Source: Hongsoonwoonella zoysiae (lineage in GTDB: Bacteria > Pseudomonadota > Alphaproteobacteria > Rhizobiales > Stappiaceae). From it: a stretch of DNA of 64,000 nt. The stretch's first letter is position 1, and each line of letters starts with the position of its first letter. Below, piece after piece: positions 34,355-42,106 of this stretch. The position numbers and the translations under genes were made by a program. The notes beneath the pieces are model-generated. The model saw only the letters and a list, made by a program, of their open reading frames with translations. It was not told where the DNA came from and did not search any database. The stretch covers positions 995,236 through 1,059,235 of the forward strand of contig NZ_JABRXF010000001.1 of NCBI RefSeq assembly GCF_013266695.1, read 5' to 3'.

Positions 34355-36091
34355 ATGAAACCAATGATCAGGAAACTTTTCGCTGCGTTCGCAATCGTCG
34401 GCGTCGCCTTGGCGCCCTCTCCCGCCTTCACGCAATCAACTCCGATCCTTTCCGGTCTTGATAGATTCCACCCGGTTTTTGCGCAGAACGGCATGGTCGC
34501 CAGCCAGGAAGCGCTTGCGACCAAGGTTGGTGTCGAAATCCTGAAAAAGGGTGGCAACGCGGTGGACGCGGCGGTTGCCGTGGGTTTTGCGCTTGCGGTC
34601 ACCTTGCCCCGGGCCGGGAACCTGGGCGGCGGTGGTTTCATGATCGTCCATATGGCGGAAACCGGTGAAACGCTCGCGCTCGATTATCGTGAAATGGCGC
34701 CTGTGGCTTCCTTTCGGGATATGTTTCTCGATGAGGAGGGTAATGCCGACAGCGAGAAGTCACGCTTTTCGGGCCTTGGCGTCGGAGTGCCCGGAACGGT
34801 GATGGGCCTTTACGAGGCGCATCGCAGATTCGGAAGCGGCAGGCTGTCGTTGGCTGAAGTGATTGCACCGGCGGTCAAGCTTGCACGAGACGGATTTACG
34901 GTATCGGACGATCTTTCCGGCTCTCTCAAGCAGGTGTTCACGCAGCTTTCCAGAGATGAAGCTGCGCGCGACGTTTTTTACAAGCCCGGTGGATTTTATG
35001 AGCCAGGCGATATTCTGAGGCAGCCGGATCTGGCGAATACGCTTGAAAAAATTGCGCAGGACGGCCCAGCGGCCTTTTATGAGGGAGAGGTCGCCAGGGC
35101 AATTGCCGAACGGGTACAGACCGGCGGCGGGGTAATGACCGCCGAAGACCTGCAAAATTACAGAACCGTCTGGCGCGAGCCCGTCACCGGCTCCTATCGT
35201 GGCTATGAGATCGCCTCCATGCCGCCACCTTCCTCGGGCGGTGTGCATATCGTCGAAATCCTGAACATGCTCGAGCCCTTCGATATTGCGTCCAGCGGCC
35301 ATAACTCGGCGAAGACAATTCATGTGATGGCCGAAGCCATGACGCGTGCTTATGCCGACCGATCCGAATATCTGGGTGATCCCGATTTTGTGGACGTCCC
35401 GGTCAAAGGCTTGACCTCACCCGAATATGCGCAAGCGAGGATGCGCGACTTCGATCCTGACGCGGCATCGGAATCCGCGCAAATAAAGCCTGGCGACCCG
35501 ACACCTTACGAGAGCAACGAGACGACGCATTTTTCCGTGGTCGATGCCGAAGGCAACGCGGTTTCGAACACCTATACGCTCAATTTCTCCTACGGCGTAC
35601 GGATGATGGCACCGGGAACCGGTGTTCTGCTCAATAACGAACTGGACGATTTTTCCGCAAAGCCGGGCGTGCCCAACGCCTACGGGTTGATCGGCGGTGA
35701 CGCCAATGCGGTGGAGGCGCGCAAGCGTCCTCTCTCCTCCATGAGCCCGACCATCGTATTTCGCGATGGCAAACCCTTCCTCGTGACGGGCTCGCCGGGC
35801 GGCAGCCGGATCATAACGACCGTCCTTCAGGTCATCATGAATGTGGTCGATCACGGAATGAATGTCGCCGAAGCAACGGCGGCGGCGCGTATCCACCATC
35901 AGTGGCTTCCCGACGAAATTCGTGTCGAAGAGGGCATTTCGCCCGATACGATCGAAAAGCTTCAGGCGATGGGCCACACGATTGCAGTGAAGAACGCCAT
36001 GGGCTCGACGCAGTCGATCCTGATCGGTGAGGATTTCCTGCAAGGCGCCAGCGATCCGCGCAGGCAGGGCTCATTGGCGGCGGGTTACTGA
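34355..36091 (+). CDS. ggt: Exported gamma-glutamyltransferase (GGT 2)
   Basis: Periplasmic enzyme cleaving gamma-glutamyl bonds of glutathione and related compounds by hydrolysis or transpeptidation. From ATG 34355 (AGGAAAG 8 bases upstream) it is 578 aa. The frame is open further upstream but there it runs through the palindromic repeat. A signal peptide (MKPMIRKLFAAFAIVGVALAPSPAFTQ) is followed by GMVASQEALATKVGVEILKKGGNAVDAAVAVGFALAVT. The autoprocessing site is ETTHFSVVDAEGNAVSNTYTLN with Thr as the nucleophile. GTGVLLNNELDDF and the C-terminal GASDPRRQGSLAAGY are classical GGT features. It converges with, and overlaps by 7 bp, a class V aminotransferase gene. Confidence 0.94.
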   Translation: MKPMIRKLFAAFAIVGVALAPSPAFTQSTPILSGLDRFHPVFAQNGMVASQEALATKVGVEILKKGGNAVDAAVAVGFALAVTLPRAGNLGGGGFMIVHMAETGETLALDYREMAPVASFRDMFLDEEGNADSEKSRFSGLGVGVPGTVMGLYEAHRRFGSGRLSLAEVIAPAVKLARDGFTVSDDLSGSLKQVFTQLSRDEAARDVFYKPGGFYEPGDILRQPDLANTLEKIAQDGPAAFYEGEVARAIAERVQTGGGVMTAEDLQNYRTVWREPVTGSYRGYEIASMPPPSSGGVHIVEILNMLEPFDIASSGHNSAKTIHVMAEAMTRAYADRSEYLGDPDFVDVPVKGLTSPEYAQARMRDFDPDAASESAQIKPGDPTPYESNETTHFSVVDAEGNAVSNTYTLNFSYGVRMMAPGTGVLLNNELDDFSAKPGVPNAYGLIGGDANAVEARKRPLSSMSPTIVFRDGKPFLVTGSPGGSRIITTVLQVIMNVVDHGMNVAEATAAARIHHQWLPDEIRVEEGISPDTIEKLQAMGHTIAVKNAMGSTQSILIGEDFLQGASDPRRQGSLAAGY

Positions 36092-37305
36092 GATTGCGGG
36101 GCGAGGTCGCGGGATCGGGTTGCCCGCAGTTGGCGCAAGGCGTCCGTCAGGCGGTCGATCTCACTCTCCGTCGTAAGGTAGCTGACCGATGCCCTGACGA
36201 CTTCTGAAAGGCCACGCTCGGCCATGTCCACAGGGCAATATGCGGCGGCGATCGCTGCAACGTTTATGTTGTTGCGCGCAAGATGGCCTCGCACTTCCGC
36301 CGCCGGCATGCCGGGAATCGAGAAACTCACGATCCCCGATTTCTCGGTTCCAAGATCAAGCGGAGCAATGCCTGCCATCTCCGACAACTCGGCCCTCAGT
36401 TTCTGCGAAAGCGTCTCGATCCGGTCGCGGATGTTCGCGATGCCGATTTCGAGCGCCTGCCTGATGGCTTCGCCAAGGCCGAGTTGCAAGGCAAAGGAGT
36501 TTTCGGATGTTTCGAAGCGCCTTGCATCCTCCCTCAGCCTGGGTCCTCCATCCAGCCAGGGCGCCGAAAGGACGTCGCAGGTCATCGGGTCAAGCGAACG
36601 GAGAAACGAATCCCGTACATAGAGGATCGCCGTGCCGCGCGGCCCTCGCAGAAACTTTCGCCCGGCCCCCTTCAGGACATCGCAGCCGATCGCATTCACG
36701 TCGGTTTCCAACTGCCCGAGTGCCTGGCCGGCATCCACGAAATAGGGAACTCCGGCGGCGCGGGTAATCCTTCCCAGTTCGGCGGCGGGGTTGATCAGGC
36801 CGCCATTCGCCGGCAGCCATGTCAGTGCGACCAGTTTCACCCGTTCATCGATCATATTCGCGAGCGCTTCGGGAGATACGGTTCCGTCCGTGCGGCATGG
36901 AATGAATTCGACGGTTGCTCCCGAACGCTCGGCGGCCCGCCTCATCATGGAAAGATTGCCGCCCCACTCGTGCCGTGAGGTCAGCAGCCGGTCCCCGGGC
37001 TTCAGGCGCGGCAAGGCGGCGAATGCGGCACCCCACCCTTGCGATCCGCTGCCGGTAAGCGCGATTTCGCCTGGAGAGGCATTCAGAAGCTGAGCTGCGG
37101 CATCGCGCGTCGCCTGCACGTCGGCAGCCGCCAGAATGCCCACTTCGCTCGGTCCGGATGCGGCTTCCCGGTACAGGTGGCCGACAACCTCCCGGAGCAC
37201 CTGGTTCGATGGCAGAGAGCAGCTCGAATGATTGAAATGGGTGACGTTTTCGACGCCGGGCGTGTCCGCTCGCAACCGCTCGACATCGTTTTCGGACAAG
37301 GTCAT
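36085..37305 (-). CDS. Class V PLP-dependent aminotransferase/lyase
   Basis: PLP enzyme of 406 aa from the cysteine desulfurase/isopenicillin-epimerase-like branch. Motifs: FNHSSCSLPSNQVL near the N-terminus, LTGSGSQGWGAAFAAL, LTSRHEWGGN, LTWLPANGGLINPAAELG, PYFVDAGQALGQLETDV, and the PLP lysine in KGAGRKFLRGPRGTAILYV. It could be a C-S lyase, desulfurase or aminotransferase; the exact reaction is open. It is the last gene of a minus-strand run (GST, bicupin, LysR, RidA, this gene), 4 bp after ridA, and overlaps the end of ggt by 7 bp tail to tail. Confidence 0.85.
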   Translation of the reverse strand: MTLSENDVERLRADTPGVENVTHFNHSSCSLPSNQVLREVVGHLYREAASGPSEVGILAAADVQATRDAAAQLLNASPGEIALTGSGSQGWGAAFAALPRLKPGDRLLTSRHEWGGNLSMMRRAAERSGATVEFIPCRTDGTVSPEALANMIDERVKLVALTWLPANGGLINPAAELGRITRAAGVPYFVDAGQALGQLETDVNAIGCDVLKGAGRKFLRGPRGTAILYVRDSFLRSLDPMTCDVLSAPWLDGGPRLREDARRFETSENSFALQLGLGEAIRQALEIGIANIRDRIETLSQKLRAELSEMAGIAPLDLGTEKSGIVSFSIPGMPAAEVRGHLARNNINVAAIAAAYCPVDMAERGLSEVVRASVSYLTTESEIDRLTDALRQLRATRSRDLAPQSQ

Positions 37306-37309
37306 ATTC

Positions 37310-37780
37310 CTAGTTCCTTATCGCCACGATCGCATCGATTTCCACCGCGACGCCGCGCGGCAGGGATGCGACCGAAACGGTCGTTCGTGCGTGGCGTCCA
37401 CGCTCGCCGAACACGTCGACCATCAGGTCGGATGCGCCGTTCAGGATTTGCGGTTGGGCGGTGAATTCCGGTGTGGAATTGATAAAGCCGCCGAGGCGCA
37501 GCACCTGCTCGACGCGTTCGATATCGCCACCGACCGCGGCATCGATATGGGCGATCACGTTGAGGGCTGAGAGTTCGGCAGCCTTGCGGCCGTCTTCGGG
37601 CGAAATGTCCTTGCCGAGTTTCCCGATGTACCTTGCTTCGCCGTTTTCCTGGCAGATCTGGCCGGAAACGAGGAGAAGCCCTCCATGACGCGTGGTCGGC
37701 ACGTAGTTCGCTGCCGGCGCCGAGGCCGAGAGGAGGCGATGGCCCAGGGATTCGAGCCGGGCGGCAATGGTACTTGGCAT
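37310..37780 (-). CDS. RidA/YjgF-family enamine/imine deaminase
   Basis: Cytoplasmic 156-aa protein of the RidA superfamily, which hydrolyses reactive enamine/imine intermediates released by PLP enzymes. Motifs LLLVSGQICQENGEARYIGKLG, GRKAAELSALNVIAHIDAAVGG and HARTTVSVASLPRGVAVEIDAIV are present; the Arg in the last stretch corresponds to the substrate-binding Arg of RidA. GGAG 7 bases before ATG 37780 gives a clear start. It precedes a class V PLP enzyme by 4 bp, a pairing that fits detoxification of that enzyme's imine product. Confidence 0.9.
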   Translation of the reverse strand: MPSTIAARLESLGHRLLSASAPAANYVPTTRHGGLLLVSGQICQENGEARYIGKLGKDISPEDGRKAAELSALNVIAHIDAAVGGDIERVEQVLRLGGFINSTPEFTAQPQILNGASDLMVDVFGERGRHARTTVSVASLPRGVAVEIDAIVAIRN

Positions 37781-37847
37781 GATCTTTCTCCAGGGAAACT
37801 CGGAGAGACCATATGGAAATTCATTTCATGCGACGAACGCGAAGTTT

Positions 37848-38765
37848 TCAGGGAACGGATAAATCCAGTTCACTCGTCACGTTTGCTGCCTCCTTGGAGA
37901 TCCAGTCGGCGAACATGGCGGCTTCCGGCGTCGGTTTGCCGCTTGTTACGATCCAATGTCCGATCTTTCCGCCAAATGTCATGTCTGGAAACGGCACGAC
38001 CAACCTGCCTTTTCGAATCCGGTCGCCGATCAGCCAGCGCCGGCCCATGGCGACGCCAAGTCCGTCTTCCGCAGCCTGAAGGACGATGTTGTAGTCGTGG
38101 AGATAACGGCATTTTGCGCCGGCGAGTTCAATGCCCGCCACCCCGCACCACGACGGCCATTCCATCGGATTTTCGGAATGGGAGAAAAGCAGCGTGCAAT
38201 TGCTCAAGTCTTCGACGGCTCGCATCCCCCCGTTGGCGCTCCTGTAGGCTGGACTGCACACTGGCGTAAGGGTTTCCGCAGCTAGAAGGCGGGCATCGAG
38301 CCCTGCCCAATCGCCTTTACCGTAACGTATCGCGATATCGGCATTGCCATGCTCCAGGCGTGCCAGGCCGACAGAGGGAAGCAAGAAAACCTCGATCGAC
38401 GGATGGAGGGCGCTGAATGCGCCCAGGCGCCGAACGAGCCAGTTGGTGGCGAAAGAGGACAAGAGCGCAACGCGGAGCGAGGTGCGTCGCGGATGGGCGC
38501 GAATTCGAGCCGTTGCTGCATCGATGTCGTCGAATGCCGCTTTCAATGAGTTGGCATAGGCGGCGCCGGCATCGGTCAGGCTCAGGGCACGCGTATGGCG
38601 CTTGAACAAGGCTTCGCCCAGTTCGCTCTCCAGAGCGCGGATCTGATGACTTATAGCACTTGGCGTTACGGCAAGTTCTTCCGCCGCGAGCTTGAAGCTG
38701 AGGTGGCGTGCGGCGGCCTCGAAGGCGCGCAGCTTTTTGAATGATGGTAGATTACGGCGTGTCAT
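37848..38765 (-). CDS. LysR-family transcriptional regulator (GcvA-like)
   Basis: 305-aa DNA-binding regulator. The N-terminal winged helix-turn-helix (LPSFKKLRAFEAAARHLSFKLAAEELAVTPSAISHQIRALESELG) and the substrate-binding domain (LRVALLSSFATNWLVRRLGAFSALHPSIEVFL, NADIAIRYGKGDWAGL) match the GcvA-type branch, whose members often control amino-acid genes. It is embedded in the GST-bicupin-LysR-RidA-PLP run on the minus strand, 67 bp upstream of ridA, and probably controls ridA and the PLP enzyme. The co-inducer is unknown. Confidence 0.9.
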   Translation of the reverse strand: MTRRNLPSFKKLRAFEAAARHLSFKLAAEELAVTPSAISHQIRALESELGEALFKRHTRALSLTDAGAAYANSLKAAFDDIDAATARIRAHPRRTSLRVALLSSFATNWLVRRLGAFSALHPSIEVFLLPSVGLARLEHGNADIAIRYGKGDWAGLDARLLAAETLTPVCSPAYRSANGGMRAVEDLSNCTLLFSHSENPMEWPSWCGVAGIELAGAKCRYLHDYNIVLQAAEDGLGVAMGRRWLIGDRIRKGRLVVPFPDMTFGGKIGHWIVTSGKPTPEAAMFADWISKEAANVTSELDLSVP

Positions 38766-38841
38766 GCCGTATTATCAGCGAAGTTTGTCAACGCCGACAA
38801 GGACGAACGGCCTTTGCAGCGCCATTCGTCCATATCGTTCC

Positions 38842-39522
38842 TCAACCGGCCTTCGGCGGCTCGACGAACCTCAGGCCGCCCGTCTTGATCCAGACCTTCG
38901 CACCTTCCGGGCCGGCTTTGGCGGTAGCCGTGCCGCCGATCGGCACCCGCAGCCATGAATGGCGGCTGAAGGTTTCTCTGGCTTCCTCAAAGCTCCCGTC
39001 AAGGACGAAAAGCTCCGCCCCCCCATCCGCCTCGACCGTGACCTCCGCACCGGGCGCCCAGTGTTCCAGGCGCACGTCTTCGCGCTCGTCCTTGAAAAGA
39101 GGCGTGACACAAACGCCGGGCCGATCAGGGTCCGCAACGGAGCCGATCTTGTTCATGTCGATGCGGATGTGGGTGCGGTCTTGCGGGTCGAACTGCCAGA
39201 GCTTTACCATGATCGTGCAACCTGGTTCGGACCCTGGCGTATGTTTCGACTGCGGTGGATTGCGCACGTAGGTGCCCACGGGATAATCGCCATGTTCGTC
39301 CTGGAAAACACCGTCCAGGACGATGAACTCCTCTCCGCCGGTATGCACATGGGCAGAGAACTTGCTGTTCGGGTCATACCGCACGATCGTCGTCGCACGG
39401 GCGACCTCGTCGCCTATCCGGTCGAGCATTCGGCGGGATACGCCCCTGATTGGCGAATCCTGCCACTCGATCTTCTCGGCGTGCATCGAGACACGTTTCG
39501 AGAAATCGGCATTGAGTTCCAT
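38842..39522 (-). CDS. ChrR-like bicupin protein
   Basis: 226-aa cytoplasmic protein with two cupin domains. The first carries FSAHVHTGGEEFIVLDGVFQDEHGDYPVGTYVRNPP, a metal-binding His-x-His...Glu pattern similar to the ChrR anti-sigma cupin. The second (RLEHWAPGAEVTVEADGGAELFVLDGSF) has lost the canonical His pair. It could be a dioxygenase- or isomerase-like metalloenzyme. No ECF sigma factor is adjacent, so an anti-sigma role is unlikely. It lies 29 bp downstream of a GST gene and 76 bp upstream of a LysR gene. Confidence 0.82.
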   Translation of the reverse strand: MELNADFSKRVSMHAEKIEWQDSPIRGVSRRMLDRIGDEVARATTIVRYDPNSKFSAHVHTGGEEFIVLDGVFQDEHGDYPVGTYVRNPPQSKHTPGSEPGCTIMVKLWQFDPQDRTHIRIDMNKIGSVADPDRPGVCVTPLFKDEREDVRLEHWAPGAEVTVEADGGAELFVLDGSFEEARETFSRHSWLRVPIGGTATAKAGPEGAKVWIKTGGLRFVEPPKAG

Positions 39523-39551
39523 GGCTGATTGTTCCCTCGGCTATCGTTGCC

Positions 39552-40178
39552 TTATGCGGCGACACTCGCGCTCGGACGCGAGAAGACCTTCTGCTTCCAT
39601 GCGTTCAGATGCGTCAGTTCGGCCGGGGTTTCAACTTTGACGAAATCACAAAACGCGAAGCCCGCCATTCCCGTGATGTCCGCGACGCTGAATTCACCGC
39701 CGGCGAGATATGCGTTTTTTGCAAGATATTCGTCCATCGCCTTCATGGTCTTGAGGACGACCGTCTTCTGGTATTCGCCCCATTCCTTGTTCTTGTGGGC
39801 GTAGTTCTGCGGGCCGAGGCCTTCGGTCGCATGGTGGAAATAATGGGAAATCGCTTCCAGAAGCCCGGCCTCGATCTTGCGCTGACGCATGTGGATATAA
39901 GCGCGCTCCTTTGCACCCTTGCCGGTCAGGGTCGGCTCGCCGGCGGCATGATCGAGGTATTCGGTGATCGCCGTGCTTTCGGAAATCTGCGTCCCGTCCG
40001 CAAGCTCCAGGACGGGAACGACGCCTGACGGGTTCTTCGCCAGGAACTCGGGCGTGCGATGCTCGCCGCCCGGTACGTCGACGTGAACGAATTCGACCTC
40101 GTCGAACAGGCCCTTTTCGTGAAGTGCGATGCGAACACGCGCCGGATTCGCGAAACCCTTGAACTCGTAAACCTTCAT
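39552..40178 (-). CDS. Glutathione S-transferase
   Basis: 208-aa cytosolic GST. I start it at ATG 40178 (MKVYEFKGFANPARVRIALHEKG) with AGGAG 6 bases upstream; the 20 extra codons before it lack an RBS. The thioredoxin-fold N-domain includes EFLAKNPSGVVPVLELADGTQISESTAITEYLD, whose Pro-Val and Glu-Ser motif bind glutathione. The helical C-domain includes YLAGGEFSVADITGMAGFAFCDFV. It probably conjugates electrophiles to glutathione. A TetR gene is divergent and a 20-bp dyad lies between them. Confidence 0.88.
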   Translation of the reverse strand: MKVYEFKGFANPARVRIALHEKGLFDEVEFVHVDVPGGEHRTPEFLAKNPSGVVPVLELADGTQISESTAITEYLDHAAGEPTLTGKGAKERAYIHMRQRKIEAGLLEAISHYFHHATEGLGPQNYAHKNKEWGEYQKTVVLKTMKAMDEYLAKNAYLAGGEFSVADITGMAGFAFCDFVKVETPAELTHLNAWKQKVFSRPSASVAA

Positions 40179-40286
40179 CTGCTTCTCCTTGGTTGTTGGA
40201 TTCGGCCGGAATAGCGAGCGTAGCCATCCTTGTTTCATTGGCTAAACTCCTGTGATGATGAGGGAATTTTCTCCATCGATATTAAC

Positions 40287-40306
40287 TATCTATCGATAGG
40301 TAGATA
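40287..40306. promoter_or_regulatory. Candidate TetR operator between gst and tetR
   Basis: TATCTA-TCGATAGG-TAGATA is a perfect 6-bp inverted repeat with an 8-bp centre that itself contains CTATCGATAG overlapping the left arm. It lies in the 138-183-bp divergent promoter between the GST and TetR genes and overlaps a likely -10 (TAAAAT). Both genes could be repressed from this site. Confidence 0.65.
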
Positions 40307-40361
40307 AAATGCGCAAATGCAGCCTCTTGTCAACACCTATCGGGTGATAGATACCTTTGGG

Positions 40362-40952
40362 ATGACCTTGTCAGATTATTCAGGACGGCCGGCGGAAATC
40401 CTCGATGTGGCGGAAGCGCGCATGCGGGAGGGTGGATTCGAGGCGGTCAGCTTTCGCGAAATCGCAACGGCGATCGGCATCAAGAGCGCAAGCGTGCATT
40501 ACCACTTCCCGCATAAGGTGGATCTCGGCCATGCGGTCATCGAGCGGTATCAGCAACGTTTTGCCGCGCAGATAGGTGCGCCCGACGATCCTGACGAGAC
40601 GGTTGCCGACAGGATCTCCCGTCTTTGTGCCAGCTATCACGATGCCACGCTCAAGGAGGGCAAGGTCTGCCTCGCCTGCGTGTTGGGGGGAGAGGCGCTC
40701 GACCTGCCGAAGCCTCTGGCCGAAAGGATCGGGACATATTTCGACTGGCTTGTCGGCTGGACGGAAAAAGCCCTGATCCCCGCGGGCTCGGACCAGCCTG
40801 CGGCTTCACTAAAGGCGGGGCAGGTGATCGCCAGCTTGCAAGGTGCGATGATACTCGCCATTGCGACGAATCGGCCCGAATTGTTTCTGGAAACGGAAGC
40901 CTGGCTCATGCGCACGGTGGACAGTAAAGCCCGCCCGGGAACCCGCGATTGA
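40362..40952 (+). CDS. TetR-family transcriptional regulator
   Basis: About 196 aa from ATG 40362; an in-frame ATG at 40317 is possible but would leave almost no leader after the promoter dyad. The N-terminal helix-turn-helix is PAEILDVAEARMREGGFEAVSFREIATAIGIKSASVHYHFPHKVDLGHAVIERY. The ligand-binding half includes KVCLACVLGGEALDLPKPLAERIGTYFDWLVGW, with two Cys residues that might sense electrophiles. It is divergent from a GST gene, which is its likely target, together with the genes downstream of the GST. Confidence 0.88.
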   Translation: MTLSDYSGRPAEILDVAEARMREGGFEAVSFREIATAIGIKSASVHYHFPHKVDLGHAVIERYQQRFAAQIGAPDDPDETVADRISRLCASYHDATLKEGKVCLACVLGGEALDLPKPLAERIGTYFDWLVGWTEKALIPAGSDQPAASLKAGQVIASLQGAMILAIATNRPELFLETEAWLMRTVDSKARPGTRD

Positions 40953-41031
40953 GAAGGCTTTGATGTTGCCCTTGGGCTGCTCAGAACGCGTTACCCGGCG
41001 GATACCCGATTCTGCAATTTCCAATGGAAAC

Positions 41032-41041
41032 CAAGTTTACA
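41032..41041 (+). promoter_or_regulatory. CAAGTTTACA motif, upstream copy
   Basis: CAAGTTTACA occurs here, 62 bp upstream of the NTF2-like gene, followed by TTATAAAG. The identical word recurs at 41988-41997 in the HxlR/GST intergenic region. The pair suggests one regulator, most simply the HxlR protein encoded between them, acts at both promoters. Confidence 0.45.
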
Positions 41042-41103
41042 TTATAAAGCTTATTGCCTAGCTCTCCGGCGGATCGACTTCTCGAAATTTCCGGAGTTCC
41101 TCA

Positions 41104-41478
41104 ATGAGCAACGATTATTCGCAAGTCCTGCAGGTTCTTGAAACCTACCTGGATGCTCTGCACCACACCGACGAAAAACGTATCGCGGAAGTGTTTCACG
41201 AGAGCGCGCTATACGCCATGTCGACCGATGCCGGCGGCGTGATGACGCGCACGATGGATGAATACATCCCCGTTATCGAAAAGCGTGAATCCCCGGCAAG
41301 CCGGGGAGAAGAGAAGATCGCAACGATACATTCCATCGAATTCGGAGGCCCGAACACCGCTTTTGCTCGTGTCAGCGGCGTCCTTGGTTCGACTGGCTAT
41401 GTCGACTTGATCACGCTGATGAAGATCGATGGTCGCTGGCGTCTTTTGACCAAGATATTCCACACCACGCCGGCCTGA
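41104..41478 (+). CDS. NTF2-like (SnoaL/lumazine-binding-type) small protein
   Basis: Cytoplasmic 124-aa protein of the NTF2-like cone fold: YSQVLQVLETYLDALHHTDEKRIAEVFHESALYAMS, then VMTRTMDEYIPVIEKRESP and a terminal FARVSGVLGSTGYVDLITLMKIDGRWRLLTKIFHTTPA. The pattern matches the 'putative lumazine-binding' subgroup. GGAG 8 bases upstream supports ATG 41104. The function of close relatives is mostly unknown. It converges with an HxlR regulator and shares a promoter motif with the GST at 42107, suggesting a common stress or detoxification regulon. Confidence 0.82.
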   Translation: MSNDYSQVLQVLETYLDALHHTDEKRIAEVFHESALYAMSTDAGGVMTRTMDEYIPVIEKRESPASRGEEKIATIHSIEFGGPNTAFARVSGVLGSTGYVDLITLMKIDGRWRLLTKIFHTTPA

Positions 41479-41495
41479 AGCCGCGCGGCTTACAT

Positions 41496-41529
41496 AAGGC
41501 GCCGGTTCGCGCGTGGGGGGCGGCGCCTT
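41496..41529. terminator. Bidirectional terminator-like hairpin
   Basis: AAGGCGCC (41496-41503) pairs with GGCGCCTT (41522-41529) around an 18-nt GC-rich loop; TTTCT follows on the plus strand. It fills the gap between the convergent NTF2-like and HxlR genes. A short GCCGCGCGGC palindrome lies just before it. Confidence 0.6.
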
Positions 41530-41530
41530 T

Positions 41531-41908
41531 CTATTCCGCCGCTTGCGGCTGGATATTCGGCATCCGCCCTTCGTGCTTCAGCTTGTATCCGACGTTGACG
41601 ATCGCCTCGATGGCGGGGATTAACTCCGCGCCCAGTTCGGTGAGCGAATATTCCACGGAGGGCGGCGAGGTGGGCTTGACCTGCCGTGATATGACGCCTC
41701 GCTCCTCGAGCTCCCTCAGCCGCTGGGTAAGAACCTTCGGCGAAATGGGAGGAATATCGATCTTCAGCTCGCTGAAACGGCGCGGCCCTGCCCGCAGGCT
41801 CCAGATGACGTTCGTGGTCCAGGCCCCTCCGATAATCGTCATGCATTCGGTGAGGGCGCATTCTTGAGGTGGTTTGGGGCCACGGTTCTTGCGGACTTTG
41901 AGCGGCAT
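41531..41908 (-). CDS. HxlR-family transcriptional regulator
   Basis: 125-aa winged-helix regulator: CALTECMTIIGGAWTTNVIWSLRAGPRRFSELKIDIPPISPKVLTQRLRELEERGVISRQVKPTSPPSVEYSLTELGAELIPAIEAI covers the complete HxlR domain, with the conserved N-terminal Cys that senses aldehydes or quinones in some members. It is divergent from the GST gene at 42107 and convergent to the NTF2-like gene. Both neighbours have CAAGTTTACA in their promoters. Confidence 0.9.
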   Translation of the reverse strand: MPLKVRKNRGPKPPQECALTECMTIIGGAWTTNVIWSLRAGPRRFSELKIDIPPISPKVLTQRLRELEERGVISRQVKPTSPPSVEYSLTELGAELIPAIEAIVNVGYKLKHEGRMPNIQPQAAE

Positions 41909-41987
41909 GCCGATTTTCCTTCATGAACGGGCCGACGGAATTCCGGTTACCGGCCGGATACACGAAATTGCGATATCAGACATATAT

Positions 41988-41997
41988 CAAGTTTACA
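41988..41997 (+). promoter_or_regulatory. CAAGTTTACA motif in HxlR/GST divergent region
   Basis: Second copy of the word found at 41032-41041, here in an AT-rich stretch (GATATCAGACATATATCAAG) about midway between the HxlR and GST genes. A GATAT/ATATC-like symmetry lies at 41972-41987. Candidate HxlR binding site. Confidence 0.45.
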
Positions 41998-42106
41998 ATA
42001 GAAACCATAATCCCATAAGTGCCTGTGAAACTGCCGTCATGACCACAGGAGATGTCCGCCTGTCGTGCTGTGGCGGGTCAATCCGCAGCCGGAGCCGAGC
42101 TTTCAC

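Noticed and set aside
38842-39522. ChrR-type anti-sigma factor
   Set aside because: No sigma-factor gene is adjacent, and the N-terminal zinc-binding anti-sigma helix bundle is missing; it is a two-cupin protein only.
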